64,000 nt of DNA from Diogma glabrata (taxonomy: Eukaryota; Arthropoda; Insecta; Diptera; Cylindrotomidae): contig OY856186.1 of the NCBI GenBank assembly GCA_963693315.1, positions 134,546,428-134,610,427 of the forward strand, written 5' to 3'. A program made the position numbers and the translations under genes. The stretch's first letter is position 1, and each line of letters begins with the position of its first letter. This document shows, one piece after another, positions 23,330 through 35,915 of the stretch. Below the pieces are notes generated by a model, which saw only the letters and a program-made list of their open reading frames with translations, ran no database searches and had not been told where the DNA came from.

Positions 23330-24440
23330 TTGCTTCTAAATAATAGGAACAGTTGGCAAATTCCACGCTGTTTCAGATTAAATGTCGTTTTTTTTCACAA
23401 AAGCGTGGGGAGACGTTTTTTGAGAATTGTTTGTATGAATCCGGGTTCCACCACTGTCCATTTCTAAATAATAAGAAAAGTTGGAAAATTATCAGTTATA
23501 CTTGCAGATTACATGTTGCTTTTTACAGTTTTAATTAATCAACATAAGTATTAATGCTAAACAGAAAAATATTGTGAGCAGCTTTTTGAGTGAATCCACT
23601 CCTTCGGTCACGATAACTAGTAGGTACATCTGGAAAATATTAGCTTGTTGCAGATTAAGTGTCGTTTTTTCCAACAAGTAAATAACTTTAAAAAGCACCA
23701 TTTACGATAAATGAAGAGGTTTTCTAAGAAGTTTTCTGTACTACTTCGAAAAGTTGAGTTGGAAAATACATAATAAGCGACGGTTTTTCTCAAACGTTGT
23801 AATTATCGAAAAGAAGGATTTACGCTAAAAGAAGAGGTAAGTTTAGTTTCTTGAACCAATAGGTTAAGTTGAAAAATATTTTGTCGGTTCATTTTAAATG
23901 TCATTTTTTCACAAAAGATGTAATTACTGAAAGTTACCATTTGTACTAAATATAGAAAGGTTTTCGGCTATGTTTTCTATGTCAGTATGAACAGTTGGGT
24001 AGAAAAATATCAGATCTTGACAGATTAAACTTTGTTCTTCACAAAAGTTGTAACTTTTGATTTTTGAAAGTTTAGATTAAATGGAGAGGTTTTCTAAAAA
24101 GTTTTGTGAAGTAATTGGAACAGTTGGGTCGGAAAAATATCAGATCAGCCCATATTAAATGTCTTTTTTCACAAACATTTTAACTATCGGAAACAAACAT
24201 TTGAAGTAACAAGAAAGAGTTTCTAAAAAGTTTTGTGGACTAATAGGAACAGTTGGGTTGGAAAACATTAAGTCGGTCATGTCGGTAATGTCGTTTTTCT
24301 TAGAAGTTATAATTATTGAAAAAAGCATTAAGACTTAATAGAGTGGTTTTCTAAATAGTGGGCTGGAAATATTAGGTCGTTTTGATTAAATGTCGTTTAT
24401 TTATAAAAGTTGTAATTATTGAAAAGGAGACGTTCAAGTA
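23330..24440. repeat. Degenerate tandem array, period about 127 bp
   Basis: The phrase AATAGGAACAGTTGG...GGAAAA recurs, with drift, near 23347, 23475, 23613, 23755, 23863, 23987, 24118, 24247 and 24362. Each unit continues with a CAGATTAAATGTCGTTTTTT-like line, CACAAAAGTTGTAATTATTG, and GAGAGGTTTTCTAAAAAGTT. About nine units, diverged, so an old array. No coding capacity. Confidence 0.75.
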
Positions 24441-25260
24441 TTACGAAATCAAACTTTCTATGGTTTTAGATCCCCACTCTTCTGCAAAGATTCCCCCACT
24501 CCTCCTCTAAATGATAAAACGTGAGAATTTGTTCAAAACTTTCATTAAATATTAAAGCTAAAATTAAAGAAAATCATTTTATACATTTTTTAAATGGAAG
24601 AAAAACGTGTTCTAGAGTCTAGACCGAGTAAAGAAAAGCTTAATATTTTAAAATTTATTTTAGAATAAGGATAGACTGTTATTAAAAAAAAAGTTAAAAT
24701 TCAATTGAACTTTGACCCTAGCACCATCTTTAAAAAAGTTTTTTAATATTTTTATTTTAAAATTAATTAAAAAAAGTTTAATTAATTTTTTTTTCTAAAT
24801 ATTAACTATCACCTATCAAACAAAAAAAAGTAGGGTCTGCGTTGGACCAGACGGTGGATTTTATACTTCTTTGGCCATTCGCTCGCACACACGCACTCAG
24901 ATAGACAGATAGGATACATTAAAAAAAATAACTAAAAAAACAAAAATATTATTCAAAAAAAAAAATATTATCCAAAAAGAAAAAAATAATATTATTCAAA
25001 AAAAATTTTATTAAAAAAAAAATATTATTAAAAAAAAAATATTCAAATAAAAAAATTAAATAAATAGAAAAAAATATTATTCAAAAAACTAATAATTATT
25101 AATTACTAGAAGGTACGGTATTACTAGGTATTACTAGAAGGTACCCGCACGGCGATGCCCGTGCTTCCCAGATAAAGTGGTTGAAAATTTTTTTTTTAGC
25201 AAATTCTCCTATAGTTTTTTTTAATGTCATTTAATTTAACTTATTTTATTAGTATTATAT

Positions 25261-25395
25261 TGTAACGACTCTTCGTTGGTTCTTTTCGATTATTGAGCAA
25301 ATACGACAGTAAAAAGACAGATCTTTAGTTAACAAAATCTCAATGTATTGGTTATTTATGAGTAAATTAACCCATTCTGGACGAAGTTTATTACA
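25261..25395 (-). mobile_element. Solo LTR, 135 bp, with ATAT duplication
   Basis: Reads TGTAACGAC to TTTATTACA on the plus strand. Its reverse complement shares the last 80 or so bases with the 128-bp LTRs at 17202 and 20178, but its first 40 bases match 16655-16700 instead. ATAT flanks it on both sides (25257-25260 and 25396-25399), and the sister copy at about 48040 has the uninterrupted site. This is direct evidence for insertion followed by LTR-LTR recombination. Confidence 0.85.
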
Positions 25396-26107
25396 ATATA
25401 AAAAGTTTGAAAAAAATGTAATAGTATCGGGTCATTCCATGGAAACATTAGCCTCAATAGTTGCAATGAAGTTTATGTTGTGTGGAATATCATTTTGCAG
25501 TCAACAAAAGCCATTAAGTAAATGGCCTAAAGCTATAGATAAATTTACATATTAAATGTATGTTAAAATTAAAACACATTGACAGACAAATAATAATTAA
25601 ATAATTTTTATAAATGTAGATGGCAAAAGATTAAGGTTAGAAAAAAGTTAAAATTTTATTCCAAAGATTTAATTCAAATAATTCAATGTGTCACGAACAA
25701 TGAGGTGAGCGTAAATATATTTGTTTATTGGATGTCACAATTGTAAATTACTTACTCCGAAACCACCGTACTCGTCATACAAAATAGGTACACTGGTTCA
25801 TTGCTATTGGTTTTGCGGCCTATTTCATGTAGACTTATAATCATTTATCAATCCAGAAATTTTTCTGTTCTGAAGAGTGTCGTATTGCGATTTGCAAATA
25901 TATTTTATCGATTGTCTGCAATACTCTACTACATTGATGCATATGCCGGCCGGCTAAAGAATACCACCATTTTTAGTGAATATTTTCGTTTACCGGGTTT
26001 TATCGCTTTATGGTCATCGTCTTATTTCGACATTCCTTCCCACAACTTAAAACAAAAATTGGAAAAAAAATAATAAGACTAATTTCATTTGTAAATTCAG
26101 ACTTATA

Positions 26108-26337
26108 CCGCATTCACAGCGACATAGCAAATTAGTAGATAGTATATTATAATTTGCATTTTGGCATATTTAATATGAGTTTAAAACGTAGATTGTAATT
26201 TGAATCGTAAGTATTTGAATCGTTTGTAATGGTAGTAAGCCTAGATACCAAATTAGTTGCAAGATTTTAAAATAAAAAGTGTTTACAGCACAGATTTAAA
26301 TTACATCTACTAATTTGCTATGTCGCTGTGAATGCGG
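26108..26337. mobile_element. 230-bp MITE with perfect 33-bp TIRs
   Basis: Starts CCGCATTCACAGCGACATAG and ends with its exact inverse; the match runs 33 bases. TA flanks both sides. The sister repeats at 48690 and 35700 lack it, showing the empty site in a TATATTATTATT stretch. A TA duplication suits Tc1/mariner-type mobilisation, which is inference. Confidence 0.88.
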
Positions 26338-27080
26338 TATTATATATTATTATTGAAACAGTCAAATCACAACATTTGTTAACATATTTGCATATATTTT
26401 ATAGATCCCTTGCAATAACAATAATAGTTTTGAAAGTAATAGAGAAGCATATTTCACTCAATAAGTAAAACACTTTAAACCTGTAGCTTTGATTTTGTTC
26501 ATAATCTTTTTCTTCGGTACTAAGGTTCTAATGCAAATTCTTGGTTCATCAATGTTTCTAAGAAGAGGAAAAGAAAGGTCAATTTCCCATTTTTGGAACA
26601 TGTGAGGGCAGTTCTGCTAATGCAAGCAGATTTGTTTAATCAAATATAAGCAATGCTTATATGTATCCTAATGGTGCTAATGCATAGAAATATGTACATA
26701 TTTTATATAATTGCAAACCATAAGAACATATTTGTTGTAAATTAGAAATATGTATTTGTTAAAAAATAATTTAACATAATTTTCATATAAATGTACATAT
26801 TTGTTTGTCACATTAAACATTAACTATTCATTTTAATGATAATTCCGAAAAGTGAAAAAAAAAATTGATCAAAGATAACTAAGCGAATAATGTTTTATTA
26901 TTATAGAAAATGATTGATTTAGTAATTTCGTCTTTATTACCATACAGTATAAGGTTGATTTACAAATTTCGTCTTTATTACCATACAGCATAAAGGTTAA
27001 AATATAACTTTAAAAAGCGTGACGCGGTTTCTCGAGCAACACCCCATCAAAATGTTTACAACGAGCGTAAAGAAGTATAA

Positions 27081-27521
27081 CTTCAAAAGTTTGTAGAAAC
27101 TGGTAAAGCCACTCCTGTCCTGAGCAATTTAATTTTAAAGTTGCCTCGGATTGGCCAAATTTTCAATTTCATGCATGTTCGGATGTCCCCTATGCTAAAA
27201 CTATGCACTTTATAAAAATTATAAAATAAGGAGAGTTTTGTATTTTGTATTATAATACTTATATTATAAGTTTCAGGAAAATCAAAAATGGTCATGTTCA
27301 AATTTCGATTTTTCACCTGTGTAGATCACGTTTTTCATCAATGATAAGCTGCAGATTTTTGGGAGGCATGGTAAAGACCGCATTAGTCACAAGCTGTATT
27401 TTAGAATTGTGACTTGATAGAGGAACAAATGTATTCATGTGGAAATTGAAAAAATTCTGTACATTCTAAATCTATTTTAAGTACTCAAATTTAAAAATCT
27501 CTATTTTGCTTACGTTTGCTT
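27081..27521. other. Unassigned stretch
   Basis: No motif recognised in either strand; AT-rich. Confidence 0.45.
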
Positions 27522-27852
27522 CATTTTTATTGGTAAGAGGCGAAAATGATCCGAAAGCACTTTAAACAAATGACATCGCGGTGAAGCACAACAGTTTGTG
27601 TTACAACATTTGACGATCTTAAAAAAATATTGGCTCTTTCATCTGGTGAAACATAACGAGCAATTATAGTATAATCGTAATTCACCATATAGTATTCCAA
27701 ACTTCTGTAAGTGTTTTTCGAGCATGTTCAAAATTATGTTTTTCTAATTCTTCGTTAGTAGTACGGCCACGTTCATCAAGTGGGAACCAAAATGATCATA
27801 TTGTAACATAAGTTCAGCAAGCTCGTAACTCAAATGTGACATACTTCGATCT
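27522..27852 (-). pseudogene. Remnant of an uncharacterised invertebrate protein family
   Basis: Reading leftward in shifting frames: SYELAELMLQYDHFGSH, then LDERGRTTNEELEKHNF and ARKTLTEVW, then ARYVSPDE, then SQYFFKIVKC followed by a Cys-rich CCNTNCC and a LLPIK end. I recall this order (FGSHLDERG...NF...VW; ARYVxP; SQYxLQIVKC..CC) from repetitive, uncharacterised proteins of cnidarians and arthropods, probably carried by a transposon. At least three frame changes and a deletion before SQYF show it is dead. No function is claimed. Confidence 0.55.
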
Positions 27853-28098
27853 ACCCGGTTTAATTTCTTATTTTATAATTTTTTTATTTTATGTAAGGTT
27901 TTTGATGTTCCTGTCGTTCTTGATGTCAGTAAAAATAAGACAAAATTGAAGAACCCCCTTGCAAGGCCTGCTTACATAGTACTTGAGCACCCACAAATAA
28001 GGCAAATCGAATCAAGACGTCGATGAGGTGAACCCGGCAATTTCCGACATTCTTAAAACTACGGAGAACTTTAGAACATTAAAAATAATTAATACGTG

Positions 28099-28217
28099 TT
28101 TTAGGTAGATTTCATGTAAAAATCTACCTATTGCAATGGGCTTCATCTTGGAATTTCGGAAAAATTTTGGTGCCAAACGACTATGAATGATAATCGGAGA
28201 TGGAAAAACAAAAAAAT
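28099..28217 (+). repeat. Hairpin module, copy 2
   Basis: AGGTAGATTTCATGTAAAAA with its mirror ATCTACCT, then TTTCGGAAAAATTTTGGTGC and GGAAAAACAAAAAAAT. Matches copies at 21877 (inverted) and 38946. This copy has no (TA)n neighbour; it lies just before the 28232 inverted arm. Confidence 0.75.
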
Positions 28218-29632
28218 AATAATGTTTAAATTATAATGTTTCCGTGTTTATGTTCCATTAATGTTTATTTTTTTTTACACCATCTAAAAGTAGACGTTTC
28301 AACAAACATAACGATTAATGTTTTTTTTAAACTGTTTTCTATACAGGTGAATTTTTGTGTGCAAATAAGGTCACATTTTTGGTTTAAAATCAAAATCAAA
28401 CGTAAAAATAAATATTTTGATTCTAAAAAATACAGCCTATAATAAGGTACGTTTTCACCGAATTGTGTGAAAAAAAATTTTTTGTGGGAGATAAAAATTA
28501 AAAACCAAAAGACCTTTTTATGTGAAAAAATGGCCGACATTAAAGTTATAGACCTTTTTATTACCTACAACTTTTTCTTTAAACTTTTTCGATAGAACGT
28601 CCAGTTTCGCTGAAAATAATGAAAACCCATTTTCTACTCCTAAAAGCTCACCCCATTTCACCACCGCAACCCGGAGCACCCTTAATTTTTGTTTCCCATC
28701 ATTTGCGCAATATTTTCTTATTTATCGATAGTTTTCATCCTGTTACTAATTTTTTCCTCAAAAAGAGCTAATTTGACTGTTCTATATAAGTATGTATTCG
28801 TTTCTATTATTTGTTGAACAGTAAATTAATTGATTTAGATAATCAATAAAAATTTAAAATTTATATATGCGTTATTTACATAATATCGATTTCGTAGCGA
28901 TAAAATTAAACTCAAATTTTGTTTTGTAAATTTCTTAGAGCTGCAAAATAAATTGAACAATCAATGTTCGTGAACGTTCTTTATTTATTGCTTTGAAAAA
29001 AAATAAAATTTAAATTTTGTATACTTAGCGAAAACAGCAATTTATTTCTTTAGTCAAATTTATTAGGTAGTTTTTGAAGGCTCTGTTTGCAGATAGAATA
29101 ATGTATATTATTCAATCGATTTATGATAGCATTGCTGCATGTATGTTTCTTCAAATAAAGATGAACTATGGGCTACAGCATGCAAATAAAACGATAATCA
29201 AAACGTTAATCGTGCTTAATTTTAAAATTTATTATGTTACGAAAATGTGCTGCCAACGAAAATTAATTTTGAAGATATGTTGGAGTTAATAAATCCATAC
29301 CTTTACCAATACCTTTTTCATATGTCTCCAGTTTCAATTTTATTTGTAACAAACTATGTATATGTTGTGGAGTCGAGATTACAATGAGTCGCAATCTAAT
29401 GTCGCAAACAACATATACATATATTTTATTACCTAGGCTCTAAAATATCTTTTAAAGCCTATCAGGTGTTCGAACCCCGTCGGCAAAGGTAATTTGATTT
29501 CTATACTTAGACGAAACGTCATTTACGTGGTGTGAGTGTTAACAAATATTAAAGTAAGCGGCACACTATCAAACGTCAACAATACGTAAAAATTAATGTT
29601 AATCTTTAACTTTAAATACTTTTGAATAAATA

Positions 29633-29945
29633 AAAAAGTCCAAGCGGCACGTATATCCGCTAGAAATAGGTATATTTCGGGACCAGACAGCTTTGTGTAC
29701 AAATAGAATTGGATGTGTCAGATTAGTTTAAATAAATAATTTAAGTAGAAACAGAATAATCCAAAAAAATTATCAAACCAACCAAACTATTAACATAAAC
29801 AGAAACTACTTTATCAATGCATGTTCAGAACAGTTTTGTTTAATTTGTTTAAAACTACTACTAATAACATATTAAATTCACCAAAGAGTAAATAAACGTT
29901 CTCACAACGTCACACCTACAACACCACCACACATAATTTATAAAC
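29633..29945 (+). repeat. 310-bp dispersed repeat, copy 1
   Basis: The inverse of 42925-43245; part is also at 60081-60171. Landmarks: AGTCCAAGCGGCACGTATAT, CCGCTAGAAATAGGTA, GGGACCAGACAGCTTTGTGT, and the end CGTCACACCTACAACACCAC. No coding capacity; class unknown. Confidence 0.75.
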
Positions 29946-30174
29946 AAAAATTATCAAACAACTTTAACACTCCAAATATCTAACAATATAGGAAAACTTT
30001 TGAAATGTGTCATCAATATGCATATATTTATTTCAAATAACCCACTTCAGATATATTCCAAATTTCCCAAGAAAATATTCCTTAATTTAAAACAATAATG
30101 AATATTCAAAACAACAACAATAAACATTCAAAACAACGAAAAAAAATAACAGAACAAAAGAAAATTTAATTCAA

Positions 30175-31666
30175 TGAATTATTTGTTATATTACATCACT
30201 CCGATGGAAATAATCCCATCATGAATAATAAGACTGAATCTAACAAAATATGGTGTGCAATTTATGAAATTTTTTTGCTATCCACAAAATTGTCGATCGA
30301 TCTAGTTTCGAACCGATAAGAACTTTTTATTACACTTTAAAAAAGTATATCATTCTCATCAGGGCTAGCCGACTAGATGCATTACCAAAAAAATTTTTTC
30401 GCTATATAAACCAAAATAGGTCACTACTCTAGCGAAGTATAAGAAACCAAAAAACATACATAAACATATGTTTATTAGATTCAGGTTTAGTCAATTTGTT
30501 TCTCTAGTTAATCACTATTCTTGTTATACTCTAACCAAGTCAGCATTGGATAACAAACGTGTATCGGTGAGAAGAAGATGACCATCTTCACTTGTGTCTA
30601 TCGACATCTTCACTTGTGTCTATTAATTCAATGAATTATTTATGATATTGCATCACTCCGTTCGAAACTAGATCGATCGACAATTTTGTGGATAGCAAAA
30701 ATTTTTCATAAATTGCACACCATATTTTGTTAGATTCAGTCTAATTATTCATAATGGGATTATTTCCATCGGACTGATGTAATATCACAAATAATTCATT
30801 GAATTAATTGTAGATAATGTGTCGATAGACACAAGTGAAGATGGTCATCTTCTTCTCACCGATACAAGTTTGTTATACAATGCTGACTTGGTTAGAGTAT
30901 AACAACAATAGTGATCAACTAGAGAAACAAATTGACTAAACCTGAATCTAATAAACATGTGTTTATGAAAGTTTTTTGGTTTCTTATACTTCGCTAGAGT
31001 AGTGACCATTTTTGGTTTATATAGCGAAAAAATTTTTTTGGTAGTGTATCTAGTCAGCTAGCCATGATGAGAATGATATACTTTTTTAAAGTGTAATAAA
31101 AAGTTCTTATCGGTTCGAAACTAGATCGATCGACAATTTTGTGGATAGCACAAAAATTTCATAAATTGCACACCATATTTTGTTAGATTCAGTCTTATTA
31201 TTCATGATGGGATTATTTCCATCGGAGTGATGTAATATCACAAATAATTAATTGAATTAATTGTAGATAATGTGTCGATAGACAAAAGTGAAGATGGTCA
31301 TCTTCTTCTCACCGATACAGGTTTGTTATCCAATTCTGACTTGGTTAGAGTATAACAACAATAGTGATCAACTAGAGAAACAAATTGACTAAACCTGAAT
31401 CTAATAAACATATGTTTATGAAAGTTTTTTGGTTTCTTATACTTCGCTAGAGTAGTGACCATTTTTGGTTTATATAGCGAAAAAAAATTTTTGGTAGTGT
31501 ATCTAGTCGGCTAGCCCTGATGAGAATGATATACTTTTTTAAAGTGTAATAAAAAGTTCTTATCGGTTCGAAACTAGTTCGGTCGAAAATTTTGTGGATA
31601 GCAAAAAAATTTCATAAATTGCACACCATATTTTGTTAGATTCAGTCTTATTATTCATGAAAAGAA
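30175..31666. repeat. 453-bp satellite with internal inversion
   Basis: TTCGAAACTAG recurs at 30661, 31114 and 31567, exactly 453 bases apart, giving two full units and a partial third. The unit at 30175-30630 is the same sequence in the opposite orientation, so the array flips near 30640. Each unit holds a CTTCGCTAGAGTAGTGACC stretch and GTCGATAGACACAAGTGAAG. The short AGATGGTCATCTTC-like piece is partly repeated at the flip point. Confidence 0.9.
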
Positions 31667-32354
31667 AATTTATTTAATATTTCTATGGAATATTTTTAGG
31701 GAATTTGTTGTAAATGTATGGCGTGATAGTACCATCATTAGATTTGTATAACGCTAATTCCATTGAAACCTCGTAGAAAATGGTTTTGCATGATTTTCAG
31801 CGAAACTAGACATTTTATCGAAAAAAGTTGAAAGAAAAAGTTGTAGGTAATAAAAAGGTCTATAACTTTAATTTCGGCCCTTTTTTCACATAACCTAAAA
31901 TTTGCCGTTTAAATAGAAAAAACCGTGAAAAAAAGGTCTTTTCGTTTTTAATTTTTATCTCCCACAATTAATTTTTTTTTCACACAATTTGGTGAAAACG
32001 TACCTTATTATGTCCCTGATAGGCTGTATTTTTTAGAATCAAAATATTTATTTTTACGTTTGATTTTGATTTTAAACCAAAAATGTGACCTCATTTTCAC
32101 ACGGAAATTCACCTGTATAGAAAACAGTTTAAAAAAAAAACATTAATCGTTATGTTTGTTGAAACGTCTACTTTTAGATGGTGTAAAAAAAATAAACATT
32201 AACGTAACATAAACACGGAAACATTAAGCAGAAAATGCGAAAAACTGAAAAAACTTGATATCAAAGAGTTATTTGTCAATGATTGTTTACAAATATTCAT
32301 TATTTGTTCAAATTTACCGTCGAAATCCTTGGAAAATATAAACTTTTGCCATGG

Positions 32355-32930
32355 TAATGTTAATTTTTTTTACACCATCTAAAAATAGACGTTAAATAAA
32401 TAGACATAACGATTAATGTTTTTTTTGATAAAACTGTTTTCTATATAGGTGAATTTTCGTGTGAAAACGAGGTCACATTTTGGTTTAAAATCAAAATCAA
32501 ACGTAAAAATAAATATTTTGATTCCAAAAAAATACAGCCTATTAGGGACATAATAAGGTGATTTTCAACAAATTGTGTGAAAAAAAAATTTTTTTGTGGG
32601 AGATAGAAATTAAAAACGAAAAGGACTTTTTTCTAGGTTTTTTTCTATTTAAACGGCAAATTTTAGGTTATGTGGAAAAATGGCCGGCAAAAAAGTTATA
32701 GACCTTTTTATTACCTACAACTTTTTCTTTAAACTTTTTTCGATAAAAGGTCTAGTTTCGCTGAAAATCATGAAAAACTATTTTTTACCCCTAAAAGCTC
32801 ACCCCATTTACCCCCTTAGGTCGGATCACCTTTAATTTTTGTTTCCCATCATTTGCGCAATATTTTCATATATCCAATAGTTTTCATCCTGTTACTAATT
32901 TTTTCCAATTTTTGACTGTTTTTAAGGTAT
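32355..32930 (+). repeat. Third copy of the 28232 arm
   Basis: Same orientation as 28255-28760: ACACCATCTAAAAATAGACG, CAAAATCAAACGTAAAAATA, TTATAGACCTTTTTATTACC, and CATCATTTGCGCAATATTTT near its end. It lies 130 bp beyond the inverted arm, forming a second, smaller palindrome with it. Confidence 0.75.
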
Positions 32931-34474
32931 CTAGACTGGTCTAATATTTACGTTCTCGAAATGCGGTTTGGAAGTTTTTCGCAAATATATATTATGTAGA
33001 TCTATCCGAATTTTTACGAAATGTTTAGATTGCAGATAATAAAATTTTAAGTTCCTTATCGTGAATTGGAGGTACATACTAGGGTTATGATTTTCTAATA
33101 TTTTTATCAAAACTACTTTCCTGTATAAAATTCAATGAACTTTTATGTGCATGGTATAAATATTTTAATAAAAAAATAAAAAAACCTCACCCCGACAAGA
33201 AAAATCCAATGATTTTTTATAATTATCATCGAATTTTAGTCATTGACATATTGTATTGTCATTGACAATACCTAATGAAACATATATTGAAATATTTTTA
33301 ATGAATTTAAACTAAAATTAGTTTCAATGTTATTAATTAACTGAGTTCGAAATTTTTATGTATTTTGAAATTAGTGTGGTTTTCGTTTGGTAAGTCGAAT
33401 AAAAAAAAGTCGTTTTTTTTATCTAAAATATTTTTGTTCAAATCTGAAATTTTAGCAAGATTTACCCTTCTGATTAAGCTCCCATCACTAAAATTAATCA
33501 AAAGTGAAATTTGACATCTGTCAATTGGATACATTTTTTATTTTATTTTAAAATTGAAATAATGTGCTTTAAAATGTCATTTTATCACTCACACAAATAT
33601 AAAAAAAGCTAATTTCAATTTTGTTTGGTCACCAAATCTAGATTTTTTTTATTAAATCTAACGTACCATACCAAAACCACATAAGGTTAAATTCGAGAAT
33701 TTTGTCGTATTTTGACAAGCAAAACTTCGAGAATGTGCAAGATTTTGTCGAATAATTGTCTAGATGTTCCAACTTCAAGTCAGTTAATCCAATCTTTACA
33801 GAGCCACATTGAGAGAAGCAACAATGGTAAAGGACAAATTTAAAATTGGCCTAAAATTGGAAGAGTGTTCTTTGAGTTTTGGTAAACATATAGGCGATAT
33901 GATAAACATATAGAAACCCTGAATATTGAGTTGTTGTTTTTAAAAAGAAAAAAGAGATCAAATTGCATGCGTTACTTTTAAAAGTGTAGAGTATAGTATA
34001 ACCGAAGGAATACTTAATACATTGAATTTGATATATGGGAAGCAATTAGAACGATTGTAGCTACCATCGTTAACACTGGAAATCGAACCGGAGTTGAAGT
34101 AAGCTATAACAAAAACTATTTAAAGAAAAAGGATTTGATTTACCCCTTTTTGTTAGTGGCGAGCACCATATTTTGGATAGATTCCTTCAATTAGTAATGA
34201 ATGAAAGCATTTAGGTAGCGCGAAATCTCCGAATATTGAATATCCTTTCGATTCAAATCTAGTAAAAAATTACAACGGATTGAGCGAAAGTTTTGTGAAT
34301 GGTGAAGCGAAAATTGATGATACATCTGGATAGAGATATGACATTAAAATGATTCCAGTTTACACGAGTTTCAGATTCCAAACATTAGCTACAGTATAGA
34401 ATATAGATAGAATTCCAGGGCTAACTTGGCGAATCTAGCATTTATTCTGATACCTAGCTCTCGATTTTGTATGT
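32931..34474. other. Unassigned AT-rich stretch
   Basis: No reading frame with known motifs. The part just before 34475 could be the worn upstream portion of the hAT gene, but I cannot read it. Confidence 0.45.
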
Positions 34475-34597
34475 GAAACTTTTAACAAAAAACAAACAAC
34501 ATCAGTTCCTTTAGACAGATTATTTTCCAATGCGGGAAATATTATTGCTGATAAAAAATCAAGACTTATCCCGAGTCGAAATTTAACTACTCTTTAA
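34475..34597 (+). pseudogene. hAT transposase C-terminal remnant
   Basis: About 40 codons: SVPLDRLFSNAGNIIADKKS then RLIPSR, ending at a stop at 34595. This is the conserved dimerisation segment near the C-terminus of hAT transposases (SVPSERLFSxAGxIxSxKRxRLxP). The catalytic part is not readable upstream and no terminal repeats were found. Confidence 0.7.
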
Positions 34598-35021
34598 AAA
34601 CTACATATTCTACTATTTAGAATTTAGAGGATTTAAATATCACTTATTTTAAATACAAAATGGCCTCTACATAACTCCTTTTAAACCGAGTTACCGGAAA
34701 AAAATCCAGTTTGAGTTGTTAAATAGGCGTTAAAAATAAATTTAAATTGTACTTCTGTTTTAGTCCTAAATAAACGAAAAACTCATTAGGTCCTTACTAA
34801 TTCTACTATTTTGCTAGAAATAGGTCGTACTAATTCTACTATTCAAGTACTAATTCTACTATTCATTTACTAATTCTACTATCTATTCTGTAGATAGAAT
34901 CTTTAGGTTCTAATAAGTATTTTGATACTTATTAGTCATACAATGTTGTAATATTTATAGATGTTCCCTCAATCATACCTGCTCTTAATGTTGTCTTATT
35001 TACAACTGAAATTATTATATT
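34598..35021. repeat. Small tandem repeat in unassigned DNA
   Basis: TACTAATTCTACTATT is repeated about four times at 34796-34884. The rest is unassigned. Confidence 0.6.
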
Positions 35022-35915
35022 TTTTTGAAGTTATACTTCTTTACGCTCGTTGTAAACATTTTGATGGGGTGTTGGTCGAGAAACCGCGTCACGCCTTATG
35101 CTGTACGGTAATAAAGACGAAATTACTAAATCAATCATTTTCTATAATAATAAAACATTATTCGCTTAGTTATCTTTGATCAATTTTTTTTTTCACTTTT
35201 CGAAATTATCATTAAAATGAATAGTTAATGTTTAATGTGACAAAAAATATGTACATTTATATGAAAATTATGTGAAATTATTTTTTAACAAATACATATT
35301 TCTAATTTACAACAAATATGTTCTTATGGTTTGCAATTATATAAAATATGTACATATTTCTATGCATTAGCACCAATACGATTCATATAAGCATTGCTTA
35401 TATATGATTAAACAAACCTGCTTGCATTAGCAGAACTGCCCTCACATGTTCCGAAAATGGGAAATTGACGTTTCTTTTCCTCTTCTTAGAAACATTGATG
35501 AACCAAGAATTTGCATTAGAACTTTGGTACCGAAGAAAAAGATTATGAACAATATCAAAGCTACAGGTTTAAAGTGTTTTACTTATTGAGTGAAATATGC
35601 TTCTCTATTACTTTCAAAACTATTATTGTTATTGCAAGGGATCTATAAAATATATGCAAATATGTTAACAAATGTTGTGATTTGACTGTTTCAATAATAA
35701 TATATAAGTCTGAATTTACAAATGAAATTAGTCTTATTATTATTTTTTCCAATTTTTGTTTTAAGTTGTGGGAAGGAATGTCGAAATAAGACGATGACCA
35801 TAAAGCGATAAAACCCGGTAAACGAAAATATTCACTAAAAATGGTGGTATTCTTTAGCCGGCCGGCATATGCATCAATGTTGTAGAGTATTGCAGACAAT
35901 CGATAAAATATATTT
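35022..35915 (-). mobile_element. Dispersed repeat family, copy 2 (inverted, truncated)
   Basis: The right end AGTTATACTTCTTTACGCTC lies at 35022, and sequence matches the reverse of 25880-27080 as far as about 35915, where it stops; the left half of the family is missing. The frame with RLKNTTIFSEYFRLPGFIAL is open for 106 codons (35579-35899). It lacks the 230-bp MITE of copy 1. Confidence 0.75.

Larger units (their letters stand above)
24823..27080 (+). mobile_element. Dispersed repeat family, copy 1
   Basis: Shared with 47668-49425 (same strand) and 35022-35915 (inverted, truncated). Starts AGTAGGGTCTGCGTTGGACC, then TTATACTTCTTTGGCC; ends with CGTGACGCGGTTTCTCG and ACGAGCGTAAAGAAGTATAA, an inverted echo of the start, so a DNA transposon is likely. 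An A/T microsatellite lies at 24920-25090. A 90-codon frame (25801-26073; RLKNTTIFSEYFRLPGFIAL) is kept in the inverted copy. Two newer insertions sit inside: 25261-25395 and 26108-26337. Confidence 0.72.
28232..32224. mobile_element. 4-kb palindrome with about 440-bp arms
   Basis: Arms 28232-28670 and 31780-32224 are inverted copies: AATGTTTCCGTGTTTATGTT at the outer edge, CAAAATCAAACGTAAAAATA and AAAGTTATAGACCTTTTTAT inside. Between the arms are 28671-29632 (unassigned AT-rich DNA), a dispersed repeat (29633-29945) and the 453-bp satellite (30175-31666). A third copy of the arm follows at 32355-32930. May be a long-TIR element that captured other repeats, or a rearranged cluster. Confidence 0.6.

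Noticed and set aside
29455..29500. GGTGTTCGAACCCC, a box-B-like sequence
   Set aside because: The T-stem does not pair properly and no box A lies at the right distance; not enough for a tRNA or SINE call.
33337..34045. Two minus-strand frames of about 65 codons
   Set aside because: No motif or repeat partner; length is expected by chance in this region.
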